Shown here: piece after piece, positions 29,378 to 39,648 of the stretch | Numbering within the stretch: the stretch's first letter is position 1 | Layout: every line of letters starts with the position of its first letter | From: Saprospiraceae bacterium | Lineage (GTDB): Bacteria > Bacteroidota > Bacteroidia > Chitinophagales > Saprospiraceae | Direction: 5' to 3' | NCBI GenBank assembly: GCA_016718505.1 | Contig: JADKDE010000002.1 | Location: forward strand, 558,001-622,000 | Length of the DNA stretch: 64,000 nt | Notes under the pieces: model-generated | Told to the model about the DNA's origin: nothing | The model's input: the letters and a program-made list of their open reading frames with translations, nothing else | Databases searched by the model: none | Position numbers and translations under genes: made by a program

Positions 29378-32300
29378 ATGAAGGCTAGGTTTTTGATTTA
29401 TTTATTTTTATTGGGGATTACTTTTGAGACGAACGCACAAAGTCAAAAATCTCCAATAGCCGCCAAAGTTTCGGAATTTCTGAATGAAAATGAGCAAGTT
29501 CCCACTTACCGTGTTTTCCAAACAACCAAAGAGAAGTTGGGCAAAGAAGATCAGAATTTTCCACTAAAAAATCATTCGGTCATTTCCTTAGATTTAAAAA
29601 CTTTAAAAAACTTGGTCTCTATTCAGCCTGAATTTTTCGAGATAAAAATGCCATCCTACCAAGGTGTTGAGATGAATTGTCTGCTTTACAAAGTGGATAT
29701 TTTTACGGAGGATATTTCGATACTCACATCAGATGGGAGCGTGCAGCTTTCAAAACCAAGAGGCCTTCATTATCGGGGTGTATTGTCAGATGGGACCTCC
29801 TCTGTGGTAGGATTTTCTTTTTTCGAAAATGAAGTCTATGGGTTGATTAGCCACGAAAGCCTTGGGAATATTACCATCGGGAGATATGAAGGAAGCTCAA
29901 AATTAAATCAATATATGATGTTCGCAGATTCTGATTGGCTCGTAAGACCCAATTTTGGAGACTGCAAAGTCACGGATGAAGAGAGCTCGACCAGACTAGA
30001 ATCTAGGTCTTTAGATCCCAATAATTCGAATTTTTTAACCACAAAATGCATTCGTCAATATCTTGAATGCGACTATGCTTTATACCAAGCCAAAGGAAGC
30101 TCAGTTACCAATACGACTAATTATATCACCAGTGCCTTCAACAACGTGGCAACTCTTTATGCCAATGACGGGATGACCTTAAGGATTTCTCAAATATTTG
30201 TTTGGACGACTTTGGATAGTTACTCCAGAACCGATGCTGGTGACGCCTTGGATCAATTCAAAGCAGCTCGCCCTTCATTCAATGGAGACTTGGCACATTT
30301 GACAGCAACAGGAGGTAACGGATTAGGCGGGATAGCATGGAGGGACGTATTATGCACCACTTTCAAATACGCTTATAGCGATATCAACACCACGTTTAAT
30401 AATGTTCCTACGTATTCTTGGACTATCAATGTGATGGCACACGAAACGGGGCACAATGTGGCGTCACCGCATACTCACGCTTGTTCGTGGGTCGGAGGTG
30501 CGCTAGACAATTGTTATGAAACGGAAGGTGGTTGTAGTCCAGGTCCAGCACCTACCAATGGTGGGACCATTATGAGCTACTGCCATCTGACCAGTGCAGG
30601 TGTAAATTCTAACAATGGATTTGGTGCACAACCAGGAGCGCTCATGAGAACCGCCATAGACGATGCATCTTGCTTATCTTTATGTGGTACTACGGCTTGT
30701 ACTCCACCAAATATTACCATCACAGGTTCTTCTAGCATATGCAGTGGCTCTAGCGTTACGCTCACAGCATCCGGTGCGACCACTTATTTGTGGACTCCTG
30801 GCAATTTTACAACAGCTCGAATTGTGATAAACCCTTCAGAAACAACTATTTATACAGTTCGAGGAACCACAGGGGCTTGTTCTACTGATTCAGATTTTCC
30901 AATTGAAGTAAACGAAAGTCCAACCCTGGAGTTGGAATCTAGCAATATTACATGCTTCGGTTTGCAAAATGGATTAATTCAGGTTTTGCCACTTGGAGGA
31001 ATAGGGCCATTTACTTACAATATTGGACAAGGATGGGTCAATTCAAGTGCATTTAGCAATCTAGCACCTGGCAATTATACATTGTCTGTGACTGATGTCA
31101 ACGGTTGTAGATCTTCAAGTTCTGTTTCGATAATACAACCACCACGCTTGACAGCAACCTCTAGCTTTACGGTTCCTCCTTGCCCAAGTACGCCATTCAA
31201 CGTATTCATATCAGCCAATGGAGGTGTGCAGCCTTATTCTGGGATTGGAACCTTCCCTGGAGAATACGGACCAACGGTTTATACAGTTTACGATGAAAAT
31301 GTTTGTTCTGTGGATGTCACGGTCAATGCAGTCCCTCAGAATACTGGTTTAAGTGTGACCTTGGTAGGCGAAACAGTCTTGTGTCCTGGCCAAACCATTT
31401 CGTTGATCGCATTGAGCGCTGGAGACCAATATGAATGGTCAAATGGTGGGATTACCAATACCATTCAGGTAAGCACTCCGGGTACATTTACCGTAACGGT
31501 CACTAATAATAGCGGATGTGTTGCCATATCCTCAAGGACGATAACCAACAATGGATTAACCGTTAATATCACTTCTAATGGAACCATTTGCCCAGGAAGT
31601 CCTGGTATGATTCAAGCTAGTTCAAATACCAGCAATGGTAACTATACATGGAGCAATGGTCAAACAGGGCCTGCCATCATGGTTACCCAATCAGGAACCT
31701 ATACGGTTACAGTGACGAGTGCCTCGGGCTGCTTGGTGACGACAAGTACATTTTTTGAGGTACTTTCCAATCCCAATGCGACCATTTTTGGCAATTCGGT
31801 CATTTGCAATGGGTCGGTTTCTACACTTAGCGTTGGCCAAGCATCTGGAAATAGGTATATTTGGCAAAATGGATCTACAAATTCTTCCATCATTGCGGGT
31901 GGTTCAGGAGTATATTCAGTGACCGTCACCAATGCCGCCAACTGTATGTCTTCAAGCAGCTTGTCAGTCGTACAATCTGCTAACCTAAGACCTGTCATCA
32001 TGGGTTCGACATTGATATGTAAAGGATCACAATCTCAATTGACTCTAAACTCCAACTATCAAACCGTTAGATGGTCGAATGGCTCCTCAGCTCCTTCATT
32101 GAACGTGACCTCGGGGATCTATACTGTTACGGTCTCTGATGCCGGCGGATGTACTGGAGTTTCTAGTATAACGATTGTTGAAAATCCACCCGTTAATATC
32201 CAATTAAGTAACAATACAACGCTTTGTAAAAATCAATCGATTAATCTACAAGTTATCAGTCCATTAACCAATAGGTACGTCTGGTCCACAGGCAGTAACA

Positions 32301-33502
32301 CTTCTGGGATAACCGTGGGTAATATCGGTTCTTATACGGTAACTGTAACAGACGAAGCTGGATGTACTAGTAGCCTTTCTACCCAAGTGACTGTATTTCC
32401 TCAGGTTCCATTGGTTCTCACAAGTCCAGGATTTCTATGCGATGGATCATCTACTTTGATTGTAACCTCTGGGATGTTCAATCGATATGTTTGGTCCAAT
32501 GGATCAATCACCAACTCACTCCCTGTAAATGTAGCGGGAACATATACGGTGCAAGTTACAGACCAATATGGTTGCACACAATCTGCCCAAACCACCATAC
32601 GAAATTCTACAGTTGCTTTGCCAATCATCCAATTTCAACCTAGTATTTGTCCGGGTTCTGCGACACCTGTTGGATTGTTAAATTTTGGTGAATACAGTAA
32701 TTACCTTTGGTCTAACGGAGCTTCTAACCAGAATTCCATCAACCTAGGCGCAGGCAGTTATGCACTAACGGTTTCTAATCAAGATGGATGCCGTGCAACC
32801 CAAACTTTTGTGATTCGAAATTACCCAACAAATATCCCTAAGATTGTCATATATGGAAATCTATGTAAATACGGAAAAGCTTTGGCTTCCGTCAAGGGGA
32901 ATTTCCAAAATTATCATTGGTCCAATGGCTCGAATACTAGGACGACTCCAATCGGAACAGAAACCGCGATTTCGGTCAATACGATGGACCAAAATGGTTG
33001 TGAACAAACCGCAAATGTATCACTAAACTATACAGATACACTAGAGGCTCATATCGAATACATGGATGGGATTTTATTTTCCTTTCTAAAAAATGGTACT
33101 GGAACTGAATCATATCGATGGAGCAATGGCAGCACTGATCAAGCCATCAAACCAACAGGTCCTGGTACGTATTGTGTGACTGTATCCGATCGAACGGGTT
33201 GTGGTTCAAGTACTTGTTTTACCATAGAGAGAAGAGCATTGGCGAAGTACGATGGGGTGGAAAACATCAAATTATTCCCCAATCCAGTGAATTCTATGGC
33301 CACCTTGTTGATGCCAGAGCCTATGCTCCAAAGGTTAAAGTATTTGAATATTATGGATTTGCAGGGTCGGCAAATACTTCGAATAGACAAAAGAAATGGC
33401 AATATTTTTTCCATTGACACAAAAGAATATCCAAGCGGAACTTATTATATTCAATGTATTTTTGAAGACCAAGTAATGGTGATTCCTTTGGTGAAAATCT
33501 AG
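29378..33502 (+). CDS. T9SS-secreted metzincin metalloprotease with ten Ig-like repeats
   Basis: A 1374-residue exported protease. A signal peptide (about residues 1-21) is followed by a propeptide-like region and a reprolysin-like catalytic domain with the zinc motif HETGHNVASPH near residue 354, preceded by a QYLECDYALYQ segment. A SprB-like module follows (TDVNGCRSSSSVSI). Ten repeats of about 75-80 residues, each with a W-x-x-G core (mostly WSNG) and a GTYTVTVTxxxGC end, span about residues 470-1270. The last ~80 residues (IKLFPNPVNSMATLLM, DLQGRQILRI, YPSGTYYIQC) are a type A T9SS sorting domain. It is probably surface-attached or released and degrades external protein. Confidence 0.9.
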   Translation: MKARFLIYLFLLGITFETNAQSQKSPIAAKVSEFLNENEQVPTYRVFQTTKEKLGKEDQNFPLKNHSVISLDLKTLKNLVSIQPEFFEIKMPSYQGVEMNCLLYKVDIFTEDISILTSDGSVQLSKPRGLHYRGVLSDGTSSVVGFSFFENEVYGLISHESLGNITIGRYEGSSKLNQYMMFADSDWLVRPNFGDCKVTDEESSTRLESRSLDPNNSNFLTTKCIRQYLECDYALYQAKGSSVTNTTNYITSAFNNVATLYANDGMTLRISQIFVWTTLDSYSRTDAGDALDQFKAARPSFNGDLAHLTATGGNGLGGIAWRDVLCTTFKYAYSDINTTFNNVPTYSWTINVMAHETGHNVASPHTHACSWVGGALDNCYETEGGCSPGPAPTNGGTIMSYCHLTSAGVNSNNGFGAQPGALMRTAIDDASCLSLCGTTACTPPNITITGSSSICSGSSVTLTASGATTYLWTPGNFTTARIVINPSETTIYTVRGTTGACSTDSDFPIEVNESPTLELESSNITCFGLQNGLIQVLPLGGIGPFTYNIGQGWVNSSAFSNLAPGNYTLSVTDVNGCRSSSSVSIIQPPRLTATSSFTVPPCPSTPFNVFISANGGVQPYSGIGTFPGEYGPTVYTVYDENVCSVDVTVNAVPQNTGLSVTLVGETVLCPGQTISLIALSAGDQYEWSNGGITNTIQVSTPGTFTVTVTNNSGCVAISSRTITNNGLTVNITSNGTICPGSPGMIQASSNTSNGNYTWSNGQTGPAIMVTQSGTYTVTVTSASGCLVTTSTFFEVLSNPNATIFGNSVICNGSVSTLSVGQASGNRYIWQNGSTNSSIIAGGSGVYSVTVTNAANCMSSSSLSVVQSANLRPVIMGSTLICKGSQSQLTLNSNYQTVRWSNGSSAPSLNVTSGIYTVTVSDAGGCTGVSSITIVENPPVNIQLSNNTTLCKNQSINLQVISPLTNRYVWSTGSNTSGITVGNIGSYTVTVTDEAGCTSSLSTQVTVFPQVPLVLTSPGFLCDGSSTLIVTSGMFNRYVWSNGSITNSLPVNVAGTYTVQVTDQYGCTQSAQTTIRNSTVALPIIQFQPSICPGSATPVGLLNFGEYSNYLWSNGASNQNSINLGAGSYALTVSNQDGCRATQTFVIRNYPTNIPKIVIYGNLCKYGKALASVKGNFQNYHWSNGSNTRTTPIGTETAISVNTMDQNGCEQTANVSLNYTDTLEAHIEYMDGILFSFLKNGTGTESYRWSNGSTDQAIKPTGPGTYCVTVSDRTGCGSSTCFTIERRALAKYDGVENIKLFPNPVNSMATLLMPEPMLQRLKYLNIMDLQGRQILRIDKRNGNIFSIDTKEYPSGTYYIQCIFEDQVMVIPLVKI

Positions 33503-33503
33503 A

Positions 33504-34709
33504 TTAATTCCATTTTTTTTTATAAAAAACCATTGCGGAAATAAACGAAAGGATTGCCCCTGCCCACAGGGAAAAATTGATATTTATATTCACCAACTGT
33601 GCACCTAAAAGTGGCCCACAAATTTGCGCTCCAGCTTGGACAGCACTTTGAATCCCAAAAGTCTCCCCTTGGTTTTCTTTGGAGGCTTCAGTTGAAATCA
33701 ACCCTGAAATGAATGGACTGAATATGCCTTGCCCCATGGCTACGATGATGCTAAAAAGGTATATCCAGAGCGTTGTCTCTGCGGTTGAAAGGAGCGTAAA
33801 GCCTATTGCCGCCAGCATTAATGCCATTAAAACGACTTGTTTTTCCTGCATCATACCGTATAAATTTCTGACGATGACGCCTTGGATTATGATGATACAA
33901 ATTCCGATAAATGAGTAGTAATAACCGATTTTTGGCGTGTCATAATGAAATGAATCGATAAGTTTTACTTGAAAATATTGCGTGAAAACGGTAAAACCAA
34001 CGACGAATAAGAATACCATGAAAAAATAGTATTTCAAGTTTTCGTTTTTCCAGGCACTTTTAAAATTTAAAAGCCCTTGATTCCACTTAACTTCGGCATT
34101 GGGATTAATATTTGAGTTCGTTTCTGTATAAAACCATTTTATCAAAAACCAATTCAATAAAGTCAAAATGCTCGTAAAAAAGAATGGCGTAGTATAATTA
34201 AACCATTCTACGATTTCATTATTGCTCAAAACGCTTCCAATCATCGGCCCTAACACGAAACCGATACCAAAGCAGGCGCCAATCATACCAAAATGAGCTG
34301 TCTTGTTTTCTGGGGTCGAAATGTCCGAAACCGAAGAAAATATTACTGCCAAATTTCCTGCGGCAATACCTCCTACAGCTCTAGATAACAGTAGTAAACT
34401 TAGGTTTCCATACAAAATACCAAATGCGAATACTAGGTATGATATAAATGTAAGTCCAACGGTAATATTTAATACCTTTTTACGACCGATACGATCCGAT
34501 AAACTCCCTAAAATCGGTCCACTGAATAATTGAAAAATCGAAAAAGTAGCCGTCAAAATTCCTATCACGTAGTTTCTGCTTGTATCGCTATAACTTGCAT
34601 CCAATACGAGAAAACTACTCTTGAGTAAAGGGCCAATGATAGGTGAGATGATTCCAAAACTTATGAAATCTATCAAAATGGTAACCAAAATGGCAGCTAA
34701 TTTTTTCAT
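33504..34709 (-). CDS. MFS transporter, TetA-like drug/metabolite exporter
   Basis: A 401-residue, twelve-helix major facilitator. The ATG at 34709 (MKKLAAILVTILIDFISFGI) starts right at the first helix. The longer frame to 34805 would add a polar 32-residue extension unlike the family. The loop 2-3 motif GPILGSLSDRIGRKKVL is intact, and helix 5 contains GFVLGPMIG, the motif C typical of drug/proton antiporters. The substrate is unknown. Its stop is one base from that of the convergent metalloprotease gene. Confidence 0.88.
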   Translation of the reverse strand: MKKLAAILVTILIDFISFGIISPIIGPLLKSSFLVLDASYSDTSRNYVIGILTATFSIFQLFSGPILGSLSDRIGRKKVLNITVGLTFISYLVFAFGILYGNLSLLLLSRAVGGIAAGNLAVIFSSVSDISTPENKTAHFGMIGACFGIGFVLGPMIGSVLSNNEIVEWFNYTTPFFFTSILTLLNWFLIKWFYTETNSNINPNAEVKWNQGLLNFKSAWKNENLKYYFFMVFLFVVGFTVFTQYFQVKLIDSFHYDTPKIGYYYSFIGICIIIIQGVIVRNLYGMMQEKQVVLMALMLAAIGFTLLSTAETTLWIYLFSIIVAMGQGIFSPFISGLISTEASKENQGETFGIQSAVQAGAQICGPLLGAQLVNININFSLWAGAILSFISAMVFYKKKWN

Positions 34710-34867
34710 TCTAATCTTATGGAAATGCTGAAAATTGTCAATTTTACCCTCCGCAGATTCGCATTGACATAGTGTATATAATAAATAAATATCCTTTTGG
34801 TTCATTTATAAAAATATCTATTATCTTTACTTTCCTTTCTTCATTATTGAAAAACATTTATTTTATT

Positions 34868-36268
34868 ATGTATAAATACATCATTCTGGTATTTTTGTGT
34901 TTAAATCAAGTGCATTCGCAAAATAATATTATGTTGGACTCTACCTTGCTAACTGCGAGGGTTGTAGATAATTCATTAATGATTCCTTGGGAAATCCTTT
35001 GGGGACCCGACGACCATATATGGGTCACGGAACGTAGAGGCCGTATCGTAAGAATTAACCCAATAACAAAAGTTAAAAAAACAATCCTGAATATCGAATC
35101 AAGAATTGCGGATGCGGGCGAAGGGGAGCCTGGTATGCTGGGTATGGTTTTGCATCCTAATTTTGCAAATACACCAAAAGTATATTTTGTTTATAATTAC
35201 GGTTCCGCGGGTACTATCAAAGAAAGACTCGTAAGTTGGGATTGGGATGGCGATACCCTACGTAATGAAGTAATATTGTTGGATAATGTCCCAGGTGGGA
35301 ATATACACGATGGTTCACGGTTGCTAATAACGACGGACAACAAACTATTGATGACTACTGGAGATACGGGCTCGTCCAATTTGTCCCAAAATTTAGGAAG
35401 TGTAAACGGAAAAATTTTGAGGCTTAACCTTGATGGGTCAATCCCCTCGGACAATCCCTTGCCAAATTCATACATATATTCTTTTGGCCATCGAAACCCG
35501 CAGGGGTTATGCTATGGTGCCAATGCTTCTATTATTTATAGCACGGAACACGGCGCACAACAATCTGATGAACTCAACCTCATCAAGCCCAACAGAAACT
35601 TTGGATGGCCTAATGTACAAGGCGCCTGCAATACCACCACGGAGATGGCATTTTGCAATGCGAACAATGTCATTCCGCCATTAAAAGAGTGGACTCCGTG
35701 TGTCGCGGTCAACGACCTGGTGTATTATAACCATCCTGCAATTCCTGAATTTAAAAATACGCTTTTGATGGCTGTACTTGGAGGCTTTGCGCTCAGACCT
35801 CGTCTTTCAGTCTTAGCTCTTTCGCCCGAAGGTCTTCAAGTTACTGGTGAAAAGGAATATCTAAAGGATCTTGGAAGGATTCGAGATATTTGTATCAACC
35901 CACACAATGGTGCTATTTATATCGTAAATAATGGAAATAGCTATCCAGGCAGCGGTCCAAATTCTTTGATTGAATATAGGAACCTCCAATACACTCCTAT
36001 CAGCACCACCAATGTGCCTTCAAAGGGTGATATAACTCTAATCTATCCAAACCCCGCATCTATTAATCAACCCATTAAAATTGACGTTTTAGAGGATTTG
36101 GTAGGAGGATCTCTTGATGTTTTTGATGTCAATGGCATTCTAGTTCACTCACAAAAAATTACAGACCGCCATATGACCATAAACCCAGATGTACCCAGCA
36201 GTGGCGTTTATATTTTGAAAATATCGAATAATATAACCAAATCGTACAAGAAAATAATTATACATTAA
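34868..36268 (+). CDS. PQQ-dependent sugar dehydrogenase-like (GSDH) with type A T9SS sorting domain
   Basis: A 466-residue secreted protein predicted to be a six-bladed beta-propeller of the glucose/sorbosone dehydrogenase family. The ATG at 34868 is preferred because it begins a signal peptide (MYKYIILVFLCLNQVHSQ). Family features include PWEILWGPDDHIWVTERRG, EPGMLGMVLHPNF, FGHRNPQGLCYG and STEHGAQQSDELNLI, the last two lining the cofactor pocket. The C-terminal ~80 residues (LIYPNPASINQPIKID, DVNGILVHSQ, VPSSGVYILKI) form a T9SS sorting domain. The electron acceptor and sugar are unknown. PQQ binding is inferred from the family only. Confidence 0.87.
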   Translation: MYKYIILVFLCLNQVHSQNNIMLDSTLLTARVVDNSLMIPWEILWGPDDHIWVTERRGRIVRINPITKVKKTILNIESRIADAGEGEPGMLGMVLHPNFANTPKVYFVYNYGSAGTIKERLVSWDWDGDTLRNEVILLDNVPGGNIHDGSRLLITTDNKLLMTTGDTGSSNLSQNLGSVNGKILRLNLDGSIPSDNPLPNSYIYSFGHRNPQGLCYGANASIIYSTEHGAQQSDELNLIKPNRNFGWPNVQGACNTTTEMAFCNANNVIPPLKEWTPCVAVNDLVYYNHPAIPEFKNTLLMAVLGGFALRPRLSVLALSPEGLQVTGEKEYLKDLGRIRDICINPHNGAIYIVNNGNSYPGSGPNSLIEYRNLQYTPISTTNVPSKGDITLIYPNPASINQPIKIDVLEDLVGGSLDVFDVNGILVHSQKITDRHMTINPDVPSSGVYILKISNNITKSYKKIIIH

Positions 36269-36531
36269 GTTTATAATTAATCTATAAAATACTGTTTACT
36301 AAAATTATATACATTATACTAATAATTATTTAATTATTATTTCAAATAATTTGCTTTGTTTGCTTTTATTGAAATATATTTACTAAACCATTAGAAAATA
36401 AGAAATTACTACCAAGTCATAGTATTGTTCATTTGAATAATTATAGGGTGTCCACAGTAAGTCTTGCCGAATTAAGTTCTTGGCGAGACTTTTTTGTTTT
36501 ATATTCATATCTTTCAGTGTTCAAAGTTGTG

Positions 36532-36539
36532 TACATTTG
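36532..36539 (+). promoter_or_regulatory. -7 promoter box that decides the M1 peptidase start
   Basis: TACATTTG fits TAnnTTTG and lies 24 nt before the ATG at 36564. Because it falls inside the upstream extension of the open frame (from 36480), it argues that translation starts at 36564. The rest of 36269-36531 is AT-rich and shows no gene. Confidence 0.45.
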
Positions 36540-36563
36540 TATCAAATTCAATTAAATCTTAAT

Positions 36564-39500
36564 ATGAAAGGTCAGCTCTGGTCTATTATTATCGTACTTT
36601 GCCTTGTACAAAATGTTTTCTGTCAAAAGGCCTATTTTCAACAGAAAGTAAATACAAAGATTGATGTTCGTTTGGACGACATCAAGCATACCTTGCAAGG
36701 AGATTGCCAAATAAATTATTTTAACAATTCCCCAGATACGTTGAGATTTTTATATTTTAATCTCTGGCCCAATGCCTACAAGCATCGCTCTACACGATTT
36801 GCCGCCCAGCAGATCAGAAATGGTCAAACAGATTTTTATTTTTCCAAGGAAAAGGAGAAAGGATTTCTAAAGGATCTAGATTTTCAGGTCGATGGAAAAT
36901 CACTTAGGTATCTTGAAGTCAATGGAAGCCCTGATATGGTAAAGGTGATGCTGGAGAACCCAATTTTTCCTAATCAATCAATTACTATTACTACACCATT
37001 AAAACTAAAAATTCCAAATAGTTTTTCTAGGTTAGGTCATGTCGATAATTCATACCAAATCACGCAATGGTATCCAAAGCCAGCCGTTTATGATCACAAG
37101 GGTTGGCATCCAATGCCTTATTTGGATCAAGGTGAATTTTATTCTGAATTCGGAGATTTTGAAGTCTCCATCACCCTTCCAGCCAATTATGTAGTTGGGG
37201 CTACGGGTGAGCTCATCACGGATAGTGAAAAGGCTTTTATCAATGCTAAAATCGCTGAAACTGAGCATTTGTTTTTACAAAATGATTCAGCCCTTTACAG
37301 CAAAATAGTTCCTATTTCTTCGCCAGAGTTTAAGACGATTACTTATAAGGCGCAAAACGTTCACGACTTTGCTTGGTTTGCTGATAAGCAATTTTTTATA
37401 CAAAAAAGCAAAGTAAATCTAGCCTCAGGCAGGACCGTGGATACCTATACTTTGTTTACTCCGACAGATTTGAAATATTGGAAAAAATCTATACAATACA
37501 TCGATCAAGCTGTATTATTTTATTCAGAGAAAGTGGGGGAATATCCTTATCCGCAGGCGACGGCGGTCCAAAGCGCCTTGAGTGCTGGTGGCGGAATGGA
37601 ATATCCTATGATCACTGTCATAGGTCGGGTAGGTAGTGGAAAATCCTTGGACGAAGTCATCGCTCATGAAGTGGGACACAATTGGTTTTACGGGATTCTA
37701 GCTTCCAATGAACGGGAACATGCGTGGATGGACGAAGGATTAAATTCCTATATTGAGGAATTATATATGCAAAAATATTATCCTGATACAGATAAGAAAG
37801 AAAAAGAGCTGGATATTGCAAAAATTGGGATAGATTATTTTGGTTTGAAAAAAATGCTGCAAGCACCAGATACCCAATCGGAGAAGATGACCAATTATAA
37901 TTATGGTTTTAGTTCATATACTTTACCCAGTAATTACCTTTTGCATTGGAGGGCTCAAGTAGGAGAGGAGCTCGCAGACAAGACCATGAGGCATTATTTT
38001 GATGAATGGAAATTCAAACATCCTTACCCAAATGATTTAAAGTCAAGCTTTGAGTCAGTCGAAAACCAAAATTTAACATGGCTATTCGATGGTTTGATTG
38101 CCAAAAATAAAAAGCCTGACTATTTTATTAAAAATATTATAAAAAACCAGAATCAAACCGAAATTAAGTTAGGAAATAAGGGTAATGTAGATCTTGCCAT
38201 GCCCATCGCGGTATATAAAAATGATCAAAAGATATTGACCAGATGGTCATCAGGGATGCCCGATGAAGTCATTTCTTTCCCTGGAACCGATTATACAAAA
38301 GTTGTGATCGATCCAGATAACACCTCCCCTGATTTATTCCCTCGGAACAACTATTCTTTATCCACTGATAAAGTAGATAACCACAAAAAGTTGTCATTCA
38401 AGTTGGGAGCTGGTTTTGTCAAACCGGATGAAAATCGATTGAATTTCCTTCCGATATTATCCTATAATTCCTACGACAAATTATCTTTGGGAGTGCTCTT
38501 GCACAATGTAAATTTGCCAATAAGAAATTTTGAATTTCAGGTGATGCCAATGTATGGTTTTGGGTCAAAAGATCTCATCGGTACTGCCAATGCAGTTTAC
38601 CATAAATACATGGAAAAGGGCTTTCTTTCAGAAATTGATTTTAAATTAAATTTTAGAAAATATAACGAATTTAACTCTGGAGTGGAGGGAATAGATAAGC
38701 TTGGATATTGGAGAGCCATTCCTGAGATTCAATTCAATCTTAGGTCTAAACCGACGAGCTCATTTTACCAAAATATTTCACTTAGAGGCATTTATTTAAG
38801 CAAAGAGGGCATCAATTTTGATTCAACAGGAAATACCATTGAAGCCAATAACAGGTTTGTGAAGCAGCTTATTTACTCATTGGGTGAAAAAAAGGTCATC
38901 AACCCTTATAGTGTGAAATTTGTGTTAGAGCAGCAGGATTATAAGACATTTTCAGGAAATAAAGAGAATTATCTTAAGCTGGACATGGAGGCTAAATTGG
39001 CTTTTCATTACATGAAAAATAAAAAGCTTGATGTTAGAATTTTTGGTGGTTATTTTATTAAAAATACTCAACAATCAAATCTTTCCTTCAGCGATGAATT
39101 AAATCGAGGATATTATTCGCTTCTGGGCAATGGAAGCGTAGATTATTATAAGGAATATGCCCTGATGGGTCGCAATGATTATCAAGGAATCTTTGGGCAA
39201 CAGAATGTCGAAATCATGGGTGGATTCAAAAATCGTTTCGAATATGATCGGTCATTCTTGAATTCTAGTTATTATATTCTGGCATTTAATGCCAAGTTAG
39301 ATCTGCCTCAAACTGGCAAATTTTTCCCATTAAAACCTTACGTAGATCTAGGATATGCGCAAAACCCATCGTATGATCCTGAGCAAGATATCGAGGGCTT
39401 TGAGTCACCGTTTTCGTACACTGCTGGGGTGATGTTGGACTATATGGATGGCCTCTTTAGCGTTCAGTTTCCGATATTTTATTCTAAGAATATTAATAGA

Positions 39501-39641
39501 GTTTATCGTGAAGAAAATGGCGGTAATCGCGGCTTGAATAAGTATGAAAAACAAATTACCTTTACTTTGAATTTGAATAAATTGAATATATTCAACTACA
39601 CGCACAAAATAGAAACATTTCTGCCTTATTTAATAAATTGA
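36564..39641 (+). CDS. M1 family metallopeptidase with barrel-like C-terminal half
   Basis: A 1025-residue exported protein with signal peptide MKGQLWSIIIVLCLVQNVFCQ. Residues ~20-560 form an M1 aminopeptidase-like unit: SAGGGMEYP (equivalent of the GAMEN substrate motif), then the zinc site HEVGHNWF with the third ligand glutamate in MDEGLNSYIEE. From about residue 620 to the end there is no peptidase similarity. Instead there are alternating, aromatic-rich strands (LSLGVLLHNVNLP, FEFQVMPMYGFG, DVRIFGGYF, LDLPQTGKF) that look like an outer-membrane beta-barrel. The peptidase would then be tethered to the outer membrane. No T9SS domain is present. Confidence 0.85.
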   Translation: MKGQLWSIIIVLCLVQNVFCQKAYFQQKVNTKIDVRLDDIKHTLQGDCQINYFNNSPDTLRFLYFNLWPNAYKHRSTRFAAQQIRNGQTDFYFSKEKEKGFLKDLDFQVDGKSLRYLEVNGSPDMVKVMLENPIFPNQSITITTPLKLKIPNSFSRLGHVDNSYQITQWYPKPAVYDHKGWHPMPYLDQGEFYSEFGDFEVSITLPANYVVGATGELITDSEKAFINAKIAETEHLFLQNDSALYSKIVPISSPEFKTITYKAQNVHDFAWFADKQFFIQKSKVNLASGRTVDTYTLFTPTDLKYWKKSIQYIDQAVLFYSEKVGEYPYPQATAVQSALSAGGGMEYPMITVIGRVGSGKSLDEVIAHEVGHNWFYGILASNEREHAWMDEGLNSYIEELYMQKYYPDTDKKEKELDIAKIGIDYFGLKKMLQAPDTQSEKMTNYNYGFSSYTLPSNYLLHWRAQVGEELADKTMRHYFDEWKFKHPYPNDLKSSFESVENQNLTWLFDGLIAKNKKPDYFIKNIIKNQNQTEIKLGNKGNVDLAMPIAVYKNDQKILTRWSSGMPDEVISFPGTDYTKVVIDPDNTSPDLFPRNNYSLSTDKVDNHKKLSFKLGAGFVKPDENRLNFLPILSYNSYDKLSLGVLLHNVNLPIRNFEFQVMPMYGFGSKDLIGTANAVYHKYMEKGFLSEIDFKLNFRKYNEFNSGVEGIDKLGYWRAIPEIQFNLRSKPTSSFYQNISLRGIYLSKEGINFDSTGNTIEANNRFVKQLIYSLGEKKVINPYSVKFVLEQQDYKTFSGNKENYLKLDMEAKLAFHYMKNKKLDVRIFGGYFIKNTQQSNLSFSDELNRGYYSLLGNGSVDYYKEYALMGRNDYQGIFGQQNVEIMGGFKNRFEYDRSFLNSSYYILAFNAKLDLPQTGKFFPLKPYVDLGYAQNPSYDPEQDIEGFESPFSYTAGVMLDYMDGLFSVQFPIFYSKNINRVYREENGGNRGLNKYEKQITFTLNLNKLNIFNYTHKIETFLPYLIN

Positions 39642-39648
39642 TAGTTTT

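Noticed and set aside
29378..33502. CRISPR-like or tandem DNA repeats in the protease gene
   Set aside because: The repetition is at protein level (Ig-like units). No regularly spaced identical DNA repeats are present.
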